A DNA stretch of 64,000 bases from Sequoia sempervirens (lineage: Eukaryota; Streptophyta; Pinopsida; Cupressales; Cupressaceae). The stretch spans positions 565,516,206 to 565,580,205 of the forward strand of contig VDFB02193867.1 in the NCBI GenBank assembly GCA_007258455.2, written 5' to 3'. The notes beneath the pieces were generated by a model. The model saw only the letters and a program-made list of their open reading frames with translations, was not told where the DNA came from and made no database searches. The translations under genes and the position numbers were made by a program. This document shows, one piece after another, positions 21,721 through 34,869 of this stretch; position 1 is the first letter of the stretch; each line of letters begins with the position of its first letter.

Positions 21721-22690
21721 CATTTCTTTTGTTCATTCATCACTCTGTTTCCATATTCCATTTCATTTCAATGGTTTAATTACCATCACGAGGTTTGACC
21801 AAGGAAAACCCTTATTCACTAACCCCACAAATTTTTTTCCCTCTTTTTGCATGTGAGTTGCAAGTTTAGGTTGTAGATTTGTCAAAAAGAAATATTGGAA
21901 AAGTTTCCATCAGGTGAATTAAAAGGCCGTTCCGGTTGTCCAGGGTGGAGATGTGGAGGGCACTATGGGTTGAATTCTGATTTCAGATGGGATGGAATTG
22001 GGAATGGGAATTGGCAGTGGGGCTGCATGTTCCTTTTGGAAGATTTCTGGGAATCTAGAAATTGGAATGATTTCTGATGGTGGCAAAATGGGAAGTCCCA
22101 CATAGGATAACAACAAATTTTTATGATCTAAGTACCATTATAAAGAAATATATTCAACATTATTCCTGAAGTAGGACTAAGTCACCCATCTGCAATTATG
22201 GGAGTCCCCAATGGCCTAAAATGTATAATTTTAAGTTCAGGGCCTCATTGTCTTTCTCAATCTCGATTCCACTGCGCTTTAAAATCTCATAGTTTTACAA
22301 TCTGCATTTGCATTTTCTAGGTCTTTTTGCATATCATATAGTATGTTTCAAACATCTTACATTTTCAGTTACATTAGGTAGTGAACACTTTTAATTGGAT
22401 TTTTAACCTTTAGAACAATCCCTCTTTTGACATATTTCAATTTCACATTGCGTTAATCGGGGTTTGTTCTTGAGTGAAACATAAGGTTTGGTTTTTGTAT
22501 CTTTTTCTCCTTTTAAGGTTCAAAACCCTAAAATTGTCAGAGTTCCATACAAAAAAAAAATAAATTTCGGGAATGTAATTGTGAAGATGATCGCCCAACA
22601 ATAAAATTTGCTCCCTATCTCTTCTGAAATTTACAAATATGATGATAATGGTTTTGTGTTAAGAAGATATCCTTATTGAACTCATGAGAA
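21721..22690 (+). other. Gypsy leader A
   Basis: Collinear with 26216-27115 and, inverted, with 56001-57020: GGTTTAATTACC followed by TTTGACCAAGGAAAAC, later CATTTTCTAGGTC and TTAGGT. The short ORF at 21895-22077 is not supported. Confidence 0.6.
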
Positions 22691-22696
22691 TCTACA

Positions 22697-23842
22697 TTGC
22701 GTCTCTTTCCTAATGCTCCTACCATTTGGGAAGACCTATTTGAACAAGAAATTCCAATCATTGGTAAACATGAAACTCATAGTTATCCTTCTCTTGATGG
22801 CTCTCCTATGTGCGATGAAGCTACTTTACAAAATCTAACCATGAAATGTGATGAACCTATTGTTTGTCACTTTCCTAAAAGCTCTCCTACTAGGGTGGAT
22901 ATTATGGCACGAGAGAATGAGATCTTCGAGAAAAAGGATGAAATTATGGATAAAAATCACATTTCACCCTCTGCTAATATCTCTTCTATTGATGAAGAAT
23001 ATATTAAGGTGTTAGGAGATCTAATCAATGAGAATTATGAGAATCTTAGGGAAAACATTATTGAACAAGAGAATTCCATCATTGATAAGCAAGAAAATCC
23101 AACCATTGATAACTCCCTTACTTGTGATGATGTTATTTTAGAAGAACCAATCATTGAATTTCATGAACATCTAGTTTGTATCTCTCCTAAAAGATATCCT
23201 ACTAGGGAAGGTATCATGGTGTAAGAAAATGACAACATTGACACATTTCTTTCAAACAATAGTAATATGGATTCCTTAGATGAAGATGATGATGTGAACT
23301 TAGACTCCTCTTGACTAAAGATCATGAAAATAAGGATGATTATTTTGAGGTTATGGACATTAGAAATCCCTTGACACCAACCATACATGTAGAACCTGTA
23401 CAAGACACAAGAAAAGAAAAGCATATTAAAGAAGTCACAAAGTTACTGGAAGATGCTTGGGAAACCTTTTATTTCATACCTACATTCATGGGAGAATACA
23501 AGATCATAAAAAAAGAGTCTAAAAAGGGAAAAGAAAAATTGTAATGTCACGAAAAATTCAAAAGAAAAAATTGTAATGTCAAAAAAAAATTCAAAAGCAT
23601 CCACTTCAACCACTTTATAAGAAAGGAAAACATACATGAAAAACTCTACTGAAGTTGATTATGAACAACGACCAAATTTGAAAGAAGTGAAAAAGATTTA
23701 TGGAAGAGGTTATGAGATTTCGAAACAACTTGGGTATAGTGGAAAAGGATGTGTTTCCAGAGAACAATTATCTATATCCCTATGGAGCCTAAAATGCAAG
23801 AAACAACTAATGGTATTGGTTGTTGTCCCTCAAAAGAAATAA
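22697..23842 (+). pseudogene. Repeat protein with G-patch, non-autonomous gypsy ORF
   Basis: Three consecutive open pieces in different frames. 22697-23224 holds two related ~90-residue blocks, each ending in CDEPIVCHFPKSSPTR / FHEHLVCISPKRYPTR plus an acidic tail (ENEIFEKKDEIMDK). 23311-23544 continues with KEVTKLLEDAWETFYFIPTF. 23636-23842 contains IYGRGYEISKQLGYSGKGC, a G-patch-like stretch (G.G...LGY.GKG). In several retroelements a G-patch lies between protease and RT. No protease, RT or integrase is present. It lies between LTR A and LTR B. Confidence 0.6.
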
Positions 23843-25361
23843 AAAGACTTTACTCAATGTCAATACTCTTATGAAAGATTATTCCAAGAAAAAATTAACT
23901 TTGTTGTGTCTTAAACTGATAGATATCTCACTAGATTTTCATTAAGTTGAAACTTTTGTTTACTCATCATAATCAATAACATTAGTTGCTGCTATTTGCC
24001 ATGTAATAGTTGTAGGAACATAGTATACTCACTAAATTGCATGTTTTCTTGTTGCAAGGAGCAACATATCATCATCCCATTTCAACTCACCCTTGTCCTA
24101 CAGTAAGTGGGGGCAAGCGGTTAGGTAGCTTTTTCCTCGTATGCCACTTTTCATTGTATATTTTGGTTAGTTGACCACCTTCCATGTATATACAAGAGAA
24201 ATCTTGGGATGTGGATGACATGCCTTAAGTTGGCTCACATGTGATGTAATTTTATGATTAGTATTTCATTTTGGGGGAAACCCCTCTTCATGATGTAGCT
24301 TCATTTGGAAACATATGACTTCGCATAGAGCTTTCCAAATAAGCTCTCATGTCTTGTTAGCATTCATCATTCACTACTTTAAAGTAATTTCTCACAACAT
24401 GGTGTTTAGTAATTTCTTTAAAGTGGGGGCATACATTGGCATCATTCTTTTTCAACTCATGTTTCATTGTGTGGTCTTGTTACTTCATGTGATGCATCTT
24501 TCGCTTTGTGGTGACATGGGGTGTGATGTCTTTCAAGAGCATGATCTCTCTTATCATATTATATCCCTCTTAGTGGCTTGATGCAACACACTGCATCCCC
24601 TAAGTTGCAAATCTTCTATTCTTTGATTGGTCCTCTCTTGGAGACATTATGAATGATGTTCCCTAAGTTAATACCTTACATGAACTAAGAAAAATACCTT
24701 TGAATGTACCTTAAATTATTCCACATTTACAATATTTGTTATATGGCCACCTTGCATAGCACACTTTGCTTGCTTGTGGAGCCATCCTCTTGTTCATGGG
24801 TGTCAAGCATACAAATTTTTTCTTGCCTCATGGATCCTATTGTTCACATTATGTGGTGCCTTGTCAAAGTTATCAAGAGGTATAGCTTTGATATGGTTAG
24901 TGAACATGATGAGAAGCTTAAACATGGGCATGAATTTCTCATTATACGGTGAGAAGCCGATACATAGGCATGGCTTTCTCACTAAGCCACCCTTTGGATA
25001 CTCACCCAACGAATGACCTAAAAGTTCCATTTACTTAGATTGAGTATGCATTTTGGACAAATAACTTAGATCTAATCCACAACATTTGAGACAAATGGTT
25101 GAAGCTTGATCCACCTTTTATTTATTTTTATTTCCTCTTTATGTCTTTGACCTTGCATGTTTTTGTATCTTTTTTTTTTTTGACAGTATCGCACCCTGGG
25201 AATTTTATGTGCCTATGTTATTTGATGGTGATCTTGGATCCCAGGGCTTACCACCCTTTGGTTATCTTTGTCATCCTACTAACCACATTGAAGACTTGAT
25301 CCCTCTTGACGTTCATTTTAGTGTGACTTGAAGCAAGTTCTCCTCACCAAATTAGGGCTAA
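23843..25361 (+). other. Gypsy 3' region (second copy)
   Basis: Collinear with 19800-20946. It contains CAGTAAGTGGGGGCAAG near 24100, a second purine-rich tract, and TTGAAGCAAGTTCTCCTCACC just ahead of LTR B, where the purine tract is weak. No gene is supported. Confidence 0.6.
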
Positions 25362-26215
25362 TGTAGTGTAGAAATGTCATCCTTATATTTTCACACTAAT
25401 TTGTAAATGACAATATTAAATGAATCAATGTTTTATCTAGCTGCTTTAATGTGTTTTTTGCTATTATTCACATTAGTTTAGAGACTTTTATTGTATTTTA
25501 ATTTTATCTTAATTTGCATTTATTTAAACCTTCACATTAATTTTAGGGCCCTTGTAAACTAAATGGACCTAATGGTGCCTTATTTAGGGTGTTGTAAAGT
25601 GTATCCTAAAACTTTCACAATAACCTATGGTTTTATTTTTATTTATGCCTTCCCTATTTTGTATCCACAAGCATTATTAAATGCATTTTTTTGAAGATAA
25701 TCCTGACATTTATCAAATAACCATTATAATTCAATGTTTTTGGTCATGTGTTCTAGATTTAGTGGTCTAGGACTCGTACGCCACCTTGGGAATATGAGTT
25801 CCACCTAGTTCTTGGGACTTCATTTTGAATTTCACATTAATCAGGACCTGTCTGAGTTTATGCCCTCACTTGAGTTTCACTAGGGACCCTATATGCCACC
25901 CATGCATGAGTCCCACTCTAATTAGGACCTAATTTAAATCCAATTTTTGGTGGGATTCTATCTTCGTAGATCTGATGTCGGCTTTTAGTGTTGTAATTTC
26001 AAGAAATTTGGCATAAATAAGTATAAATACAAGGTTTTTTCACTCATTTTCCACCTAAGACTTTCAAGAGAGCATTCCTAATAGCAAGTTTATGATTACA
26101 AGAGGTCACATGGGAATTCAAGAGAATTTTTAAAGCATTCAACAAAGAATTATCCATCATTGTTGCAAGAAATTCAAGATCTCATGTTTTAAAGGCAAGT
26201 ATTGTTTACCGAAGT
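25362..26215 (+). repeat. Gypsy LTR B (right edge approximate)
   Basis: It starts TGTAGTGTAGAAATGTCA, matching the inverted LTR start at 57880. It has TATAAATA at 26022-26029 and two hairpin-like motif copies at 25770-25805 and 25883-25915. It is followed by its own leader, so it faces a further, truncated unit. Confidence 0.7.
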
Positions 26216-27115
26216 ATATGTTGTTGAGTTTAGTATGTGATGTAGCATTCAAGATCCAAGTTAATTGTTTTATATCCAAATCAGCTCAATATCTACATTC
26301 ATCATGTATTACCATGTTAGATTTAGGATTTATATTACAAGATGTACTACCAAAGGTATCATTGTTCATGTTTCATGTGTTCTGCTGTTTTAGTTGTTTC
26401 ATCATATGGTTTAATTACCTAAATGGGCTTTGACCAAGGAAAACACCTATTTCCTAACAATCAATTTTTTTTCTCTCTCTACATGTGTGATTGAAGATCT
26501 AGGTGCTTTTAGGTTTGAATATCCTTTGAAGAAAAAGTTAAAATATTGAGGAATATTTTCAAGTTGTCGTCTACATTGCAAGATCACAAAAAGTCACCTA
26601 CAAGTCCTAATTTAGAGTTTCAGACCCAGAAACAAAGATTGAAAAGAAGAGCAGAGATAGGAGAGTAGATTCAGGTGTTGGATTTATGAAAAAGTAGAAC
26701 AAGACTGATACACCACTTGTGGCATATGGATTTTCCCAATTTTTAGAAGTTTCAGACTTGTCACTAGCAGATTTTAGTTTTTTCCCAAAAACCCTAATAT
26801 GGGACTAAATCACCCAGCCTAGTTCTAGCAATCATTAAATTCAACATTTTTTAGGAATTCAAACCTTGTTCTGTGCTTCTACAGGCTTAAGCACCTCTTT
26901 CTTAGCTTTATTATTCTGATTTGCATTCATTTCTAGGTCATTCCTTTGAGTTTTTCATATCATTAGGTTTCTGACATTAGGTATGGCCATTTCTATCTTT
27001 TACAAGTCTAGCTTAGGTGGAACCCATTTTTATTCCCTGGCCAACACCCTAGGACAACCTTTAGAAAACTCTTCCCTCATTCTATCGTTGGATGAGATCT
27101 CTCGGTTTCATTGAA
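26216..27115 (+). other. Gypsy leader B, truncated
   Basis: GATGTAGCATTCAAGATCCA is shared with 57030 (inverted), followed by GGTTTAATTACCTAAATGGG and TTTGACCAAGGAAAAC. It stops where copia sequence begins near 27115. Confidence 0.6.
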
Positions 27116-28740
27116 TTAAATGTGTAGAAAACTTGTTCTATGTCCTAAACCAATAGAGACAATTTCAACCTTTCAAATACATCATTGCACAGTATTAATA
27201 GATTATGATAACTTGAATAATATAAAATATGGTTTTGTTTACCATAAATATAATGCTCACATAAATCAAAATCAAGTTTACAATCAGTCAACCCTTCAAT
27301 ATTTAATTTTATGTTTCAAGGTTTTTAGACCCTTTCTCCCAATCTGGTCAAGTCTTTTGTACTACATGATTTTGATTAAGAAGAAAGAGTACCCTTAGGT
27401 ACCCAAAAGCCATGACTATTTGTTGAAGATGAAACCCTCACCTTTTCAAATGAAGTAGCCACACAATTCCTTTCCATATAAGTACAATTGCACTCAACAA
27501 TGTATACATCAAGCTTATACAATGTTCCAAGTTTGAAACCTCTAGTGATCATGATAGCACCTCTAACCATCTTGCATCTTGGATCAAAAATTACTAGTTG
27601 CAAACCCGCATCTATTATTTTTCATGTAGATAATAAAATTTGTGCTAATCTAGGTATATGCAACACATCACTAATCATTTTTATTATACCATCATAAAAT
27701 TTGGTTCTAACTTTACCATGACCAACAATATTCAAATAAGTATCATGACCCAAGTACACCTTCCCTCCATCAAATTCTTCATATACAAAAAACCAATCTC
27801 TATTAAAGGTCATATGAAAAGATGCACTTGAGACAATTAACCATCACCATTACCTACACAAGTAGTGAAAGATTAAATAAATGCATCCCCATATTCCTTC
27901 TCAGAATTAGAATTAGAATCAAGTTTATTCTTTTTATTTTTCTTTTCTTCTTTTCACTCCTTATGAAAGTATCCAAGATTACTACAATTCCAACAAATAG
28001 ATTTGAACTTTTGAGGAGATTTAGATCTCCCATTGTAATTGTATTTATCATGCTTCTCACTCTTCTTTCATTTTTCCTTATGTCTTCCATGAATATTTAG
28101 GGCTTCTTTTGCATTTATGGGTACCTTCTTCCTCATCTTTTTAGAAAGGAAATAACCCACAACATCCTCAACTTTCAATACAATAGATGTAATCCAAATA
28201 GCTATAATGAAATAATCTCATGAACTAGGCAAAGAAAAAAGTAATATTTGACATCTCTCCTCCTCATCCATTTTACACTAACTAATGTTGATTGAACCAC
28301 CAATATATTGATTGCTTCCAAGTGGTCTACAATTCATCAACCCTCTTCTATTCTCAAGGAATGTAATTTCTTCCTCAATAGAATCTTGTCCACTAAATAT
28401 TTGACTTGATATATCTTACCATGTTTCTTCCAAAGTTTATTTATAGAGGATCTTAATGGACATTAATTAAAATATAGTCTATTAGACATAATATAATTAG
28501 ATCCTTGACTTTATAGTCCATAAAAATATATTGAGTAACCAAAGTAGCATTTGTAGGCCTTGAAGTTTTCTCATCAACAACATCCCATAGATATCAATTG
28601 ATTAATATATCCTTCATCTTCAACTTCCACATCCCAAAAGTGTAACCAAAAAACTTCTCTACCTTTATTCTCCTTGATGTTCTTTCCATATGAAAATTCT
28701 TACAAGATCACAAAGTATCATCTACACAAGATCCCACTAA
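27115..28740 (-). pseudogene. Copia fragment: gag to integrase, decayed
   Basis: In element sense: KYLVDKILLRKKLHSLRIEE (gag, near 28380), CWNCSNLGYFHKE (zinc knuckle near 28000, final Cys now a stop), DWFFVYEEFDGGKVYLG and VLHIPRLAQILLST (protease flank, 27622-27813), GTLYKLDVYIVECNC (27376-27603), YKRLDQIGRKGLKTLKHK and LCEHYIYGKQNHILYYSS (GAG-pre-integrase, to ~27200). Each block has a counterpart in the copia element at 60130-61600, so both belong to one family. LTRs and everything after early integrase are missing. Confidence 0.75.
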
Positions 28741-30199
28741 AAAGTGGATTAGTTCAAAAAACTCAACAACCCATAACTAAAACCAAAGGTGATCAAGATC
28801 TTATACCATTTCTATGGATTCTAAGGTAGGAGAACAACTTACCACACTAAATGCATAAATACCTTTCTTAGAGGAACAAGTATATCAAATTTTGAAGATG
28901 AGAACACTTTGAAAAAAGTCATTAGGAGCTTGAAAGAAGCCAATGCTATCTCGAAAATCTAGATTCCATCATGTTCGTACATTGGTATCAAAATCCAATC
29001 ATTGTGATATCTTGAATAATTCTAAATTTACCTTGTAGATCTATAAAAATGGATGTATTTTAGAAAATTCTTGTTGTACTCCTAATTGCTTCTCTCTATT
29101 TTGAAATAATAATTCATGTTTATATAGTAGAACATATGAATAAATTAAAGTGTAGGATGACTCATTTCATTTTAGTTTTTGAGATTAATTTATCACCAAG
29201 GCCCAAATATAGATTTACATCACTTAAATTAGAGACCAAAAAAATGAAAAATCAAAATTTTTAGGAAAAATACCTAGACTAGGGCATTGGGCATTCCAAT
29301 ATAGCTCTTTTTCACTTGAACCAATTTAACTTGGGTATTTAGGTTCAAATTTAATTAGGACTTCTCTAACATAGGAAAAAAATTTAGGATCAATTTTATG
29401 ATATTTGATTGATAAAGCACTTTCTAGGTAAAAATGACTCATTCTCCTAGGTTGATAGGAAAAATTAGGGCTAGGGAATGTCTAAAATTTATTGATGGAG
29501 AGGTTACTAAAGCAAGTTCGAAATAGAGCATGAAATTGTACTTTCACCTTAAAGGGAGTGCAATTTATGATACTACGCTCATTATTTTAAAAGAACGATG
29601 TGAATCTGGATTCATATGGGTAAGGAAAAGTGGTGATGGTAATTTCCCAATACCGAGAAAACTAAATTGAAACAAGATGGAGGAACCAATATAATATGAT
29701 TGTGTTTCATGGGTGGGTTTGATATGGATGATTGGATCTTGATTTGGATGAGGAATCATGGAAGGGATTAGTTGGGATCTTGCATCTTGATTTGGATGAA
29801 GAAAAGTGTGGGTATACTTTTGAGAAATTTCTTAACATAATTGTATTTATTTATATTATATGAGGGAGGAGTGGTGTTTTGTGTTATTAATGATTAATAC
29901 AAGGGGGGGTCTTTGCATTATTTGCACGAATGATAGTGGGAGTTTTATGATTATAGATGGTGAATTTAATAGATTTGGGATTAATTATCACATGATTAAT
30001 GAGGTATTAGATTGCATGAGAATAGAAATTTTATGTGATCAAGTATAAATTTATTTATGGTTTGTGACCTATGATTCTTTGTGAAAATTCATTGGAGGAA
30101 ATCTATAAATGTGAAATTATTTGATTAGTGATTGTATTAAGAAGGGTTGGATTGTGAAGTTTTTGAGGATGAAGGATTTGTATAGGAGATGGAGGTTAT
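28741..30199. other. No gene recognised
   Basis: AT-rich. ORFs at 29565-29759 and 29860-30048 show no known motif. The right part could hold the eroded 5' end of the LINE. Confidence 0.4.
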
Positions 30200-31027
30200 A
30201 AATAGCACATGTGAGGGGGATTTGGAATATGAATTAGTGATGAAAATATTGGGTTATAAATGGGTTTCCCATATCCAAGATGACATAAGATGATCAATGG
30301 ATATACATTTAGACTAAAAAAAAATTGTACTAGCTAGGATGTTGGATCTCAATAAATTCCTTTTAGCAAGAGGCCTTTCAAACCTTGAGCTTGAAGATAG
30401 CCTTTTAACTTGGTCCATAAAAAGATTGAGAGATAATTTGATTCAATTCAGACTAAACCATTGCTCGGTTTCCTCTAATTGAGATTTCTCTTCCTTTCCT
30501 TATCCTCTCTTTTGAGGGTGGGGTTGGATCAAACTCCTCTACTCTTCAAATGGAACACTCCTTCTCTTCAAGCTAAGAACCCTTTTTAGTTTAAATTAAT
30601 CTGGTCTCCTCATCCTCACCTTAGAGGGCTCTTCCAAGAATGGTGGAATATCAAGGTAAGAGGTTCAACTATGTTTAGGCTTTCTTTCAAACTTAAAAGT
30701 TTAAAAATAAATTTGAAATATTGGAACAAAAATTATTTTAGCAACATATTTTCTAAAAAAAATCCATTAAGGTTTAGCTCAGACAAGTTCAAAAGGAATT
30801 GGATGGTAAGGGAGCTTTTGAGGACTTGGTCAATAAAGAAAAAATCTTGTCAAGTGATTTGCATTGTATTATTGAGAAAGAGGAAATTTATTGGAAACAA
30901 TGGGCTAGAAACTAATGGCTTTGAGAGGGGCACAAGAGTACTACATTTTTCACCTCTCCACCTCTAGGCATAGGAAGAGGAACACTATTTATAAATTGAT
31001 TAGCACAAATGCTTCTACTCTGAGTTT

Positions 31028-32020
31028 TTAGGATGATATTTCACAAGAAGGTGTCAATTCTTTCCATAACTTCCTCAACCTAAAAATGACTGTCCAACCC
31101 CCTCTAGCAAACCACTTGATGTATGTGATTCCCCATTCTATCACTACCACTGAAATTATACTCATTGAACGTAGAGCCTCAAACGATAAAATTAGGGAGT
31201 TTTTTATCTCCCTTAACCCCTCCAAGGCCCCTAGGCCTGATGTCTTCTTCCCTTTATTCTTTCAAATTTTATGGGATCTTGTGGGAATGGATGTGATTCT
31301 TGTTGTTAGGGAATTCCTCTCCACTAGCAACACTCTAAAGGAGTCCAATAATAATTTTATCATCCTTATTCCCAAAAAAACTAGATCCAATAGGTTATCT
31401 AACTTTCATCCTATTAGCCTATGTAATACCTTATACAAAATTTGTTCTAAACTACTGGTTAATTGTATTAAACCTTCCCTTGATAAAATGATCCATTTAG
31501 CCTAGAAAGGTTTTGTGTTGGGGTGATAAATCACTAATGCTATAATGTTGGTCCATGAATCCCTTCATTATATGAGAAAAAGAAATAAGTAAAGTATGGG
31601 CCTCAAGTTGGAAATTTCCAAAGCTTATGATAAATTTTCATTAAATTTTCTTTCCAAAGTCCTACAAAAATTGGGGTTCACAAGAATTTTTTTAAATTTG
31701 AGTAAATTTGTTGTTACTTCTCCTATATTTTTGGTGATCATAAATTGTATTTGGGGTCACTTCTCAATTATTGGTGGTATCAATCAAGGGGAAACCTTGT
31801 CCCCCTATCTCTTCATTATGATGGAAGAGGTCCTTGGTTGCAACATTGCTAAAAGTATTTTTCATGGAAATTTGACTAGTTTTTCTCCTTCTTCCATCTC
31901 CCAACAAATTTCTAATAATTTTTTTTTTTATGATACAATCCTTTTTGGGGAAGCCACTAGTGTTGAGGCTAAGGGGTGGATTAATATTCTTTAAAAAAAA
32001 TCTTTTTCTTCTGTTCAATG
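31028..32020 (+). pseudogene. LINE reverse transcriptase
   Basis: Blocks in order: REFFISLNPSKAPRPDVFFP, IILIPKKTRSNRLSNFHPIS, LCNTLYKICSKLLVNCIKPS, LEISKAYDKFSLNFLSKVLQ, GGINQGETLSPYLFIMMEEV and FFYDTILFGEA. These are RT motifs of plant L1 LINEs. The first catalytic Asp block normally reads KAFD.. and here reads KAYDK. The FADD block is reduced to FYDT near 31925-31940, so the active site is lost. Stops occur near 31501 and 31590. Confidence 0.85.
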
Positions 32021-32859
32021 TATTAATCTAGCTAAAAGTGTGGTTTTCTTCCTTAGTGTCCCCCCCACTCCAAACCAAAATTTATAGGATTCTTAATTTC
32101 CAGATCCTTCCTCTCCCATCCACTTACGTGGGAATGCCTCTCACGGTGGGTAAGATTGATAATTATGTGTGGTCTGAATTACTTTAAATATTTCAAAGAA
32201 AAAAAAATATTGGAAGGGTTCCCTTATTAGTAACATTGGAAAACTACTCCTGCATGACTGTCTACCTCGTGTCCCTTTTTATTATGCCCTCTTCATGGTC
32301 TGATAAATTCAAAAAAAATTAAAGAAGGTTCCTATGGTCAAGAATTGAAGAAAAAATCCACTTCTCTCTGGTCAATTGGGATACTTTCTGCTCCAATGAA
32401 ATGTATATTGGTCTTGACTTAAGAAAAAATAGACAAATTAACATGGAAATTCTTACAAAAGTTAGTTGGAGACTAATAAACTATAAATTTGAATGAATCT
32501 CTATTCTTAAAGCTAAGTATCTGAATAGTGGAGAGGGTATTTCTTTCCTTCATAATGTTAAAATCCCCTTTGGATCCACTATCTAGAATAACCTCCTTAA
32601 AACTAAGAATTTAATTTCTCAAGTTTCTCTCTAGTAGATTCGGGTTGGAGTCTCAGTTAGTTTTTTGGATGACTTGTGGATCTCATAGAAAGCTCTTGGA
32701 ATCCATATAATTTACTCTACTATCAAATTGGATCTATGCTCTAGATTAGGTCCTAAGGTTTCAAATTAATTGGACCACTCCTTGGATCCACCACTCTGGA
32801 AAATAGACCCTAACTAGTAGACCCTCGCATTCATATAGCTATAAAAGGACTTCTCAAAA

Positions 32860-33920
32860 CCATTAGGAATATGAGAATATTCAATTCTAACTCATCAGAT
32901 TCTTTTTTCTGGGTGGACTCAAAGGATGGTAACTATTCTATTAAGTCTGGCTACAACATATTGTCCACTCTTTGGGCTCCTCAATTCAAGTGGATGAATA
33001 TTTAGAGGAATAACTCCTTGCATAAGGTGCAATTCTTTTGGTGGATGGCCATCCATGAGAGAATTATCATTCTGGATAATCTCCAAAAGAGGGGTAGGCA
33101 TTTGGGCAATAGGTTCTTTTTGTGTGAGAAAGAAGAAGAATCAACTTCTCATCTTTTATTTCACTACTCCTATTCTTGGTAGGTTCAAAAATTTCAATCC
33201 TTGTTAAAAGTTAGTTGGGTCTAGTGTAAAGGTACCAAAAAAGTGTTGGAGGGGTGGTTCCCATTGGTGCATCACCATTTTCTTATTGAGTTATGGTGGA
33301 AGGCCCTTCTCTACACATGTTGGGTGCACTAGAAAGAGTGTAACAATAATATTTTTAGGGAAAAAAGTGACCTTGGAAGGTTGTTACGAATTAGACTATT
33401 AACCAGATCATTGAGAATCTTAACATGGACTCTTGCAAGCCTAAAAATAATCCTACTAATCTAGAGTTTGGCATTGCCTCATCCTGGTATTTATTTTAGG
33501 TCCTTAACTCTTTGAACTCGATAATTCCTTTGGATAGGAACATTACTTCTTGGTCCCCTTGGTCCCAATTGGCTAAAGCTTAACTTTCATAGCTTGCTCA
33601 AAGGGAACCTAGGCTGAGTGGGTAGGGGTGGCATCATCCAAGACCATAATGGGAAGGTGGTTCTTTCCTATGTAGTCAACATGGGGTCACAAACTTCTAA
33701 TTATGCAAAAGGTGGTTTCCTATCATAGGATTCTTATTGAATAGAAAATTGGAGTGTTGAATTTGGCTATTGAAGGTGATTCGAGAAATGGGTATGTGTA
33801 GGATCATGATGGGCCAAAAAGTAGCAATATGATGGGTATGTGGCTGATGACTATCTTTTTACCCAAAATTGATGAAATGAAAAGGGTTTTTAAAGGAGAT
33901 TCTCAGCTTTCCACCAATAT
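32860..33920 (+). pseudogene. LINE zinc-binding RT domain and RNase H remnant
   Basis: FFWVDSKDGNYSIKSGYNIL, KVQFFWWMAIHERIIILDNL, QKRGRHLGNRFFLCEKEEES and SHLLFHYSYSW match the zf-RVT region that follows RT in plant LINEs. GGIIQDHNGKVVLSYVVNMG (near 33630) resembles the start of the RNase H domain some plant L1 elements carry. Confidence 0.75.
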
Positions 33921-34000
33921 AAATTATGCTTTACTTTGAATTTAATAAGTAATTATTATTCATTTTCTATTCAAATTACGACTAAAGTCCTGATTGATAG

Positions 34001-34869
34001 GCTGATTGAAAAACTTCTATAGCTTTCAAACAGTATCACATTTTTTGAATCCAAAACATGTGTCACATTCTATGTTTCATATAATATAGGATTAAGAAAA
34101 TAAAAATTGAATTTCATGAAGTTTTGACCAAGTTAAGGTGGTCAGACATACAAGTTTTTATATTTTTTTAAAAGTTGTAATAAAGAATTCATAATTAAAT
34201 ATTTACTTGGAAAAAAATTACAAAAATATATGCATCACATCGGGGCATGAGTCCACTACTTATATCTAAAATATTATAAAAAAATATTATCATTTTATTG
34301 TGGTTAGGGTGATCAGACATACACCTACTTATTTTTTCCCTGAAATTTAAATACCACTACATTGAAATTTTGAATTTTCACCAAATAGATTTTTATTTTT
34401 TTAAAACAAACCTAGTAGTTTAGAAACTACATTCAATTTTCTAAATATTCTATTCTTACATATTTTTTAAATAATATAGATAACTTATTCAAATTTTTAC
34501 GTCAAGTTGCCTAACTCTAATTTTTTTGCCACTTAAGGGCCTGCTTTTTCCATGATGATCTTGCACATACCCAAATACAATCTGAAATGAAAGGAAAAGG
34601 GGGAATGAATTTAGTCAATGTGGAATAATGACATGGCCTATGATTCAAACACAACTTTCCCCAATTTCATTAGAAAGAGAGAAGATCACAAAGGGATAGG
34701 ATTGACTTTCAACCTTGAGGTGAGTCAACCCTATTTTGGACCTTGGATCTCTGATTTCTTATGATAGAAATGACTAGTTTGTAATGTTTTGGAATGATTT
34801 AAAGTGCATTAAATAAATGAATTATGTGGCCTGATACTTGAAATGAAAAGTTTTATGATAACAAAAATG
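34001..34869. other. No gene recognised
   Basis: AT-rich, with no ORF or repeat edge I can support. Confidence 0.4.

Larger units (their letters stand above)
30200..34000 (+). mobile_element. L1-type LINE, heavily decayed
   Basis: The plus strand carries, in order, an endonuclease C-terminal remnant (~30340-30660), the RT lead-in FRLSFKLKSLKINLKYWNKN (30671), RT (31028-32020), a zinc-binding region (32860-33200) and an RNase H remnant (33600-33920). It has many frameshifts and stops. No clear poly-A tail or target duplication was found, so both ends are approximate. Confidence 0.8.

Noticed and set aside
21895..22077. Trp/Gly-rich 60-codon ORF in leader A
   Set aside because: Not conserved in leaders B and D, which are collinear; likely chance.
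28975..28992. PBS-like TGGTATCAAAATCC on the plus strand
   Set aside because: Orientation does not suit the minus-strand copia fragment to its left and no LTR end precedes it.
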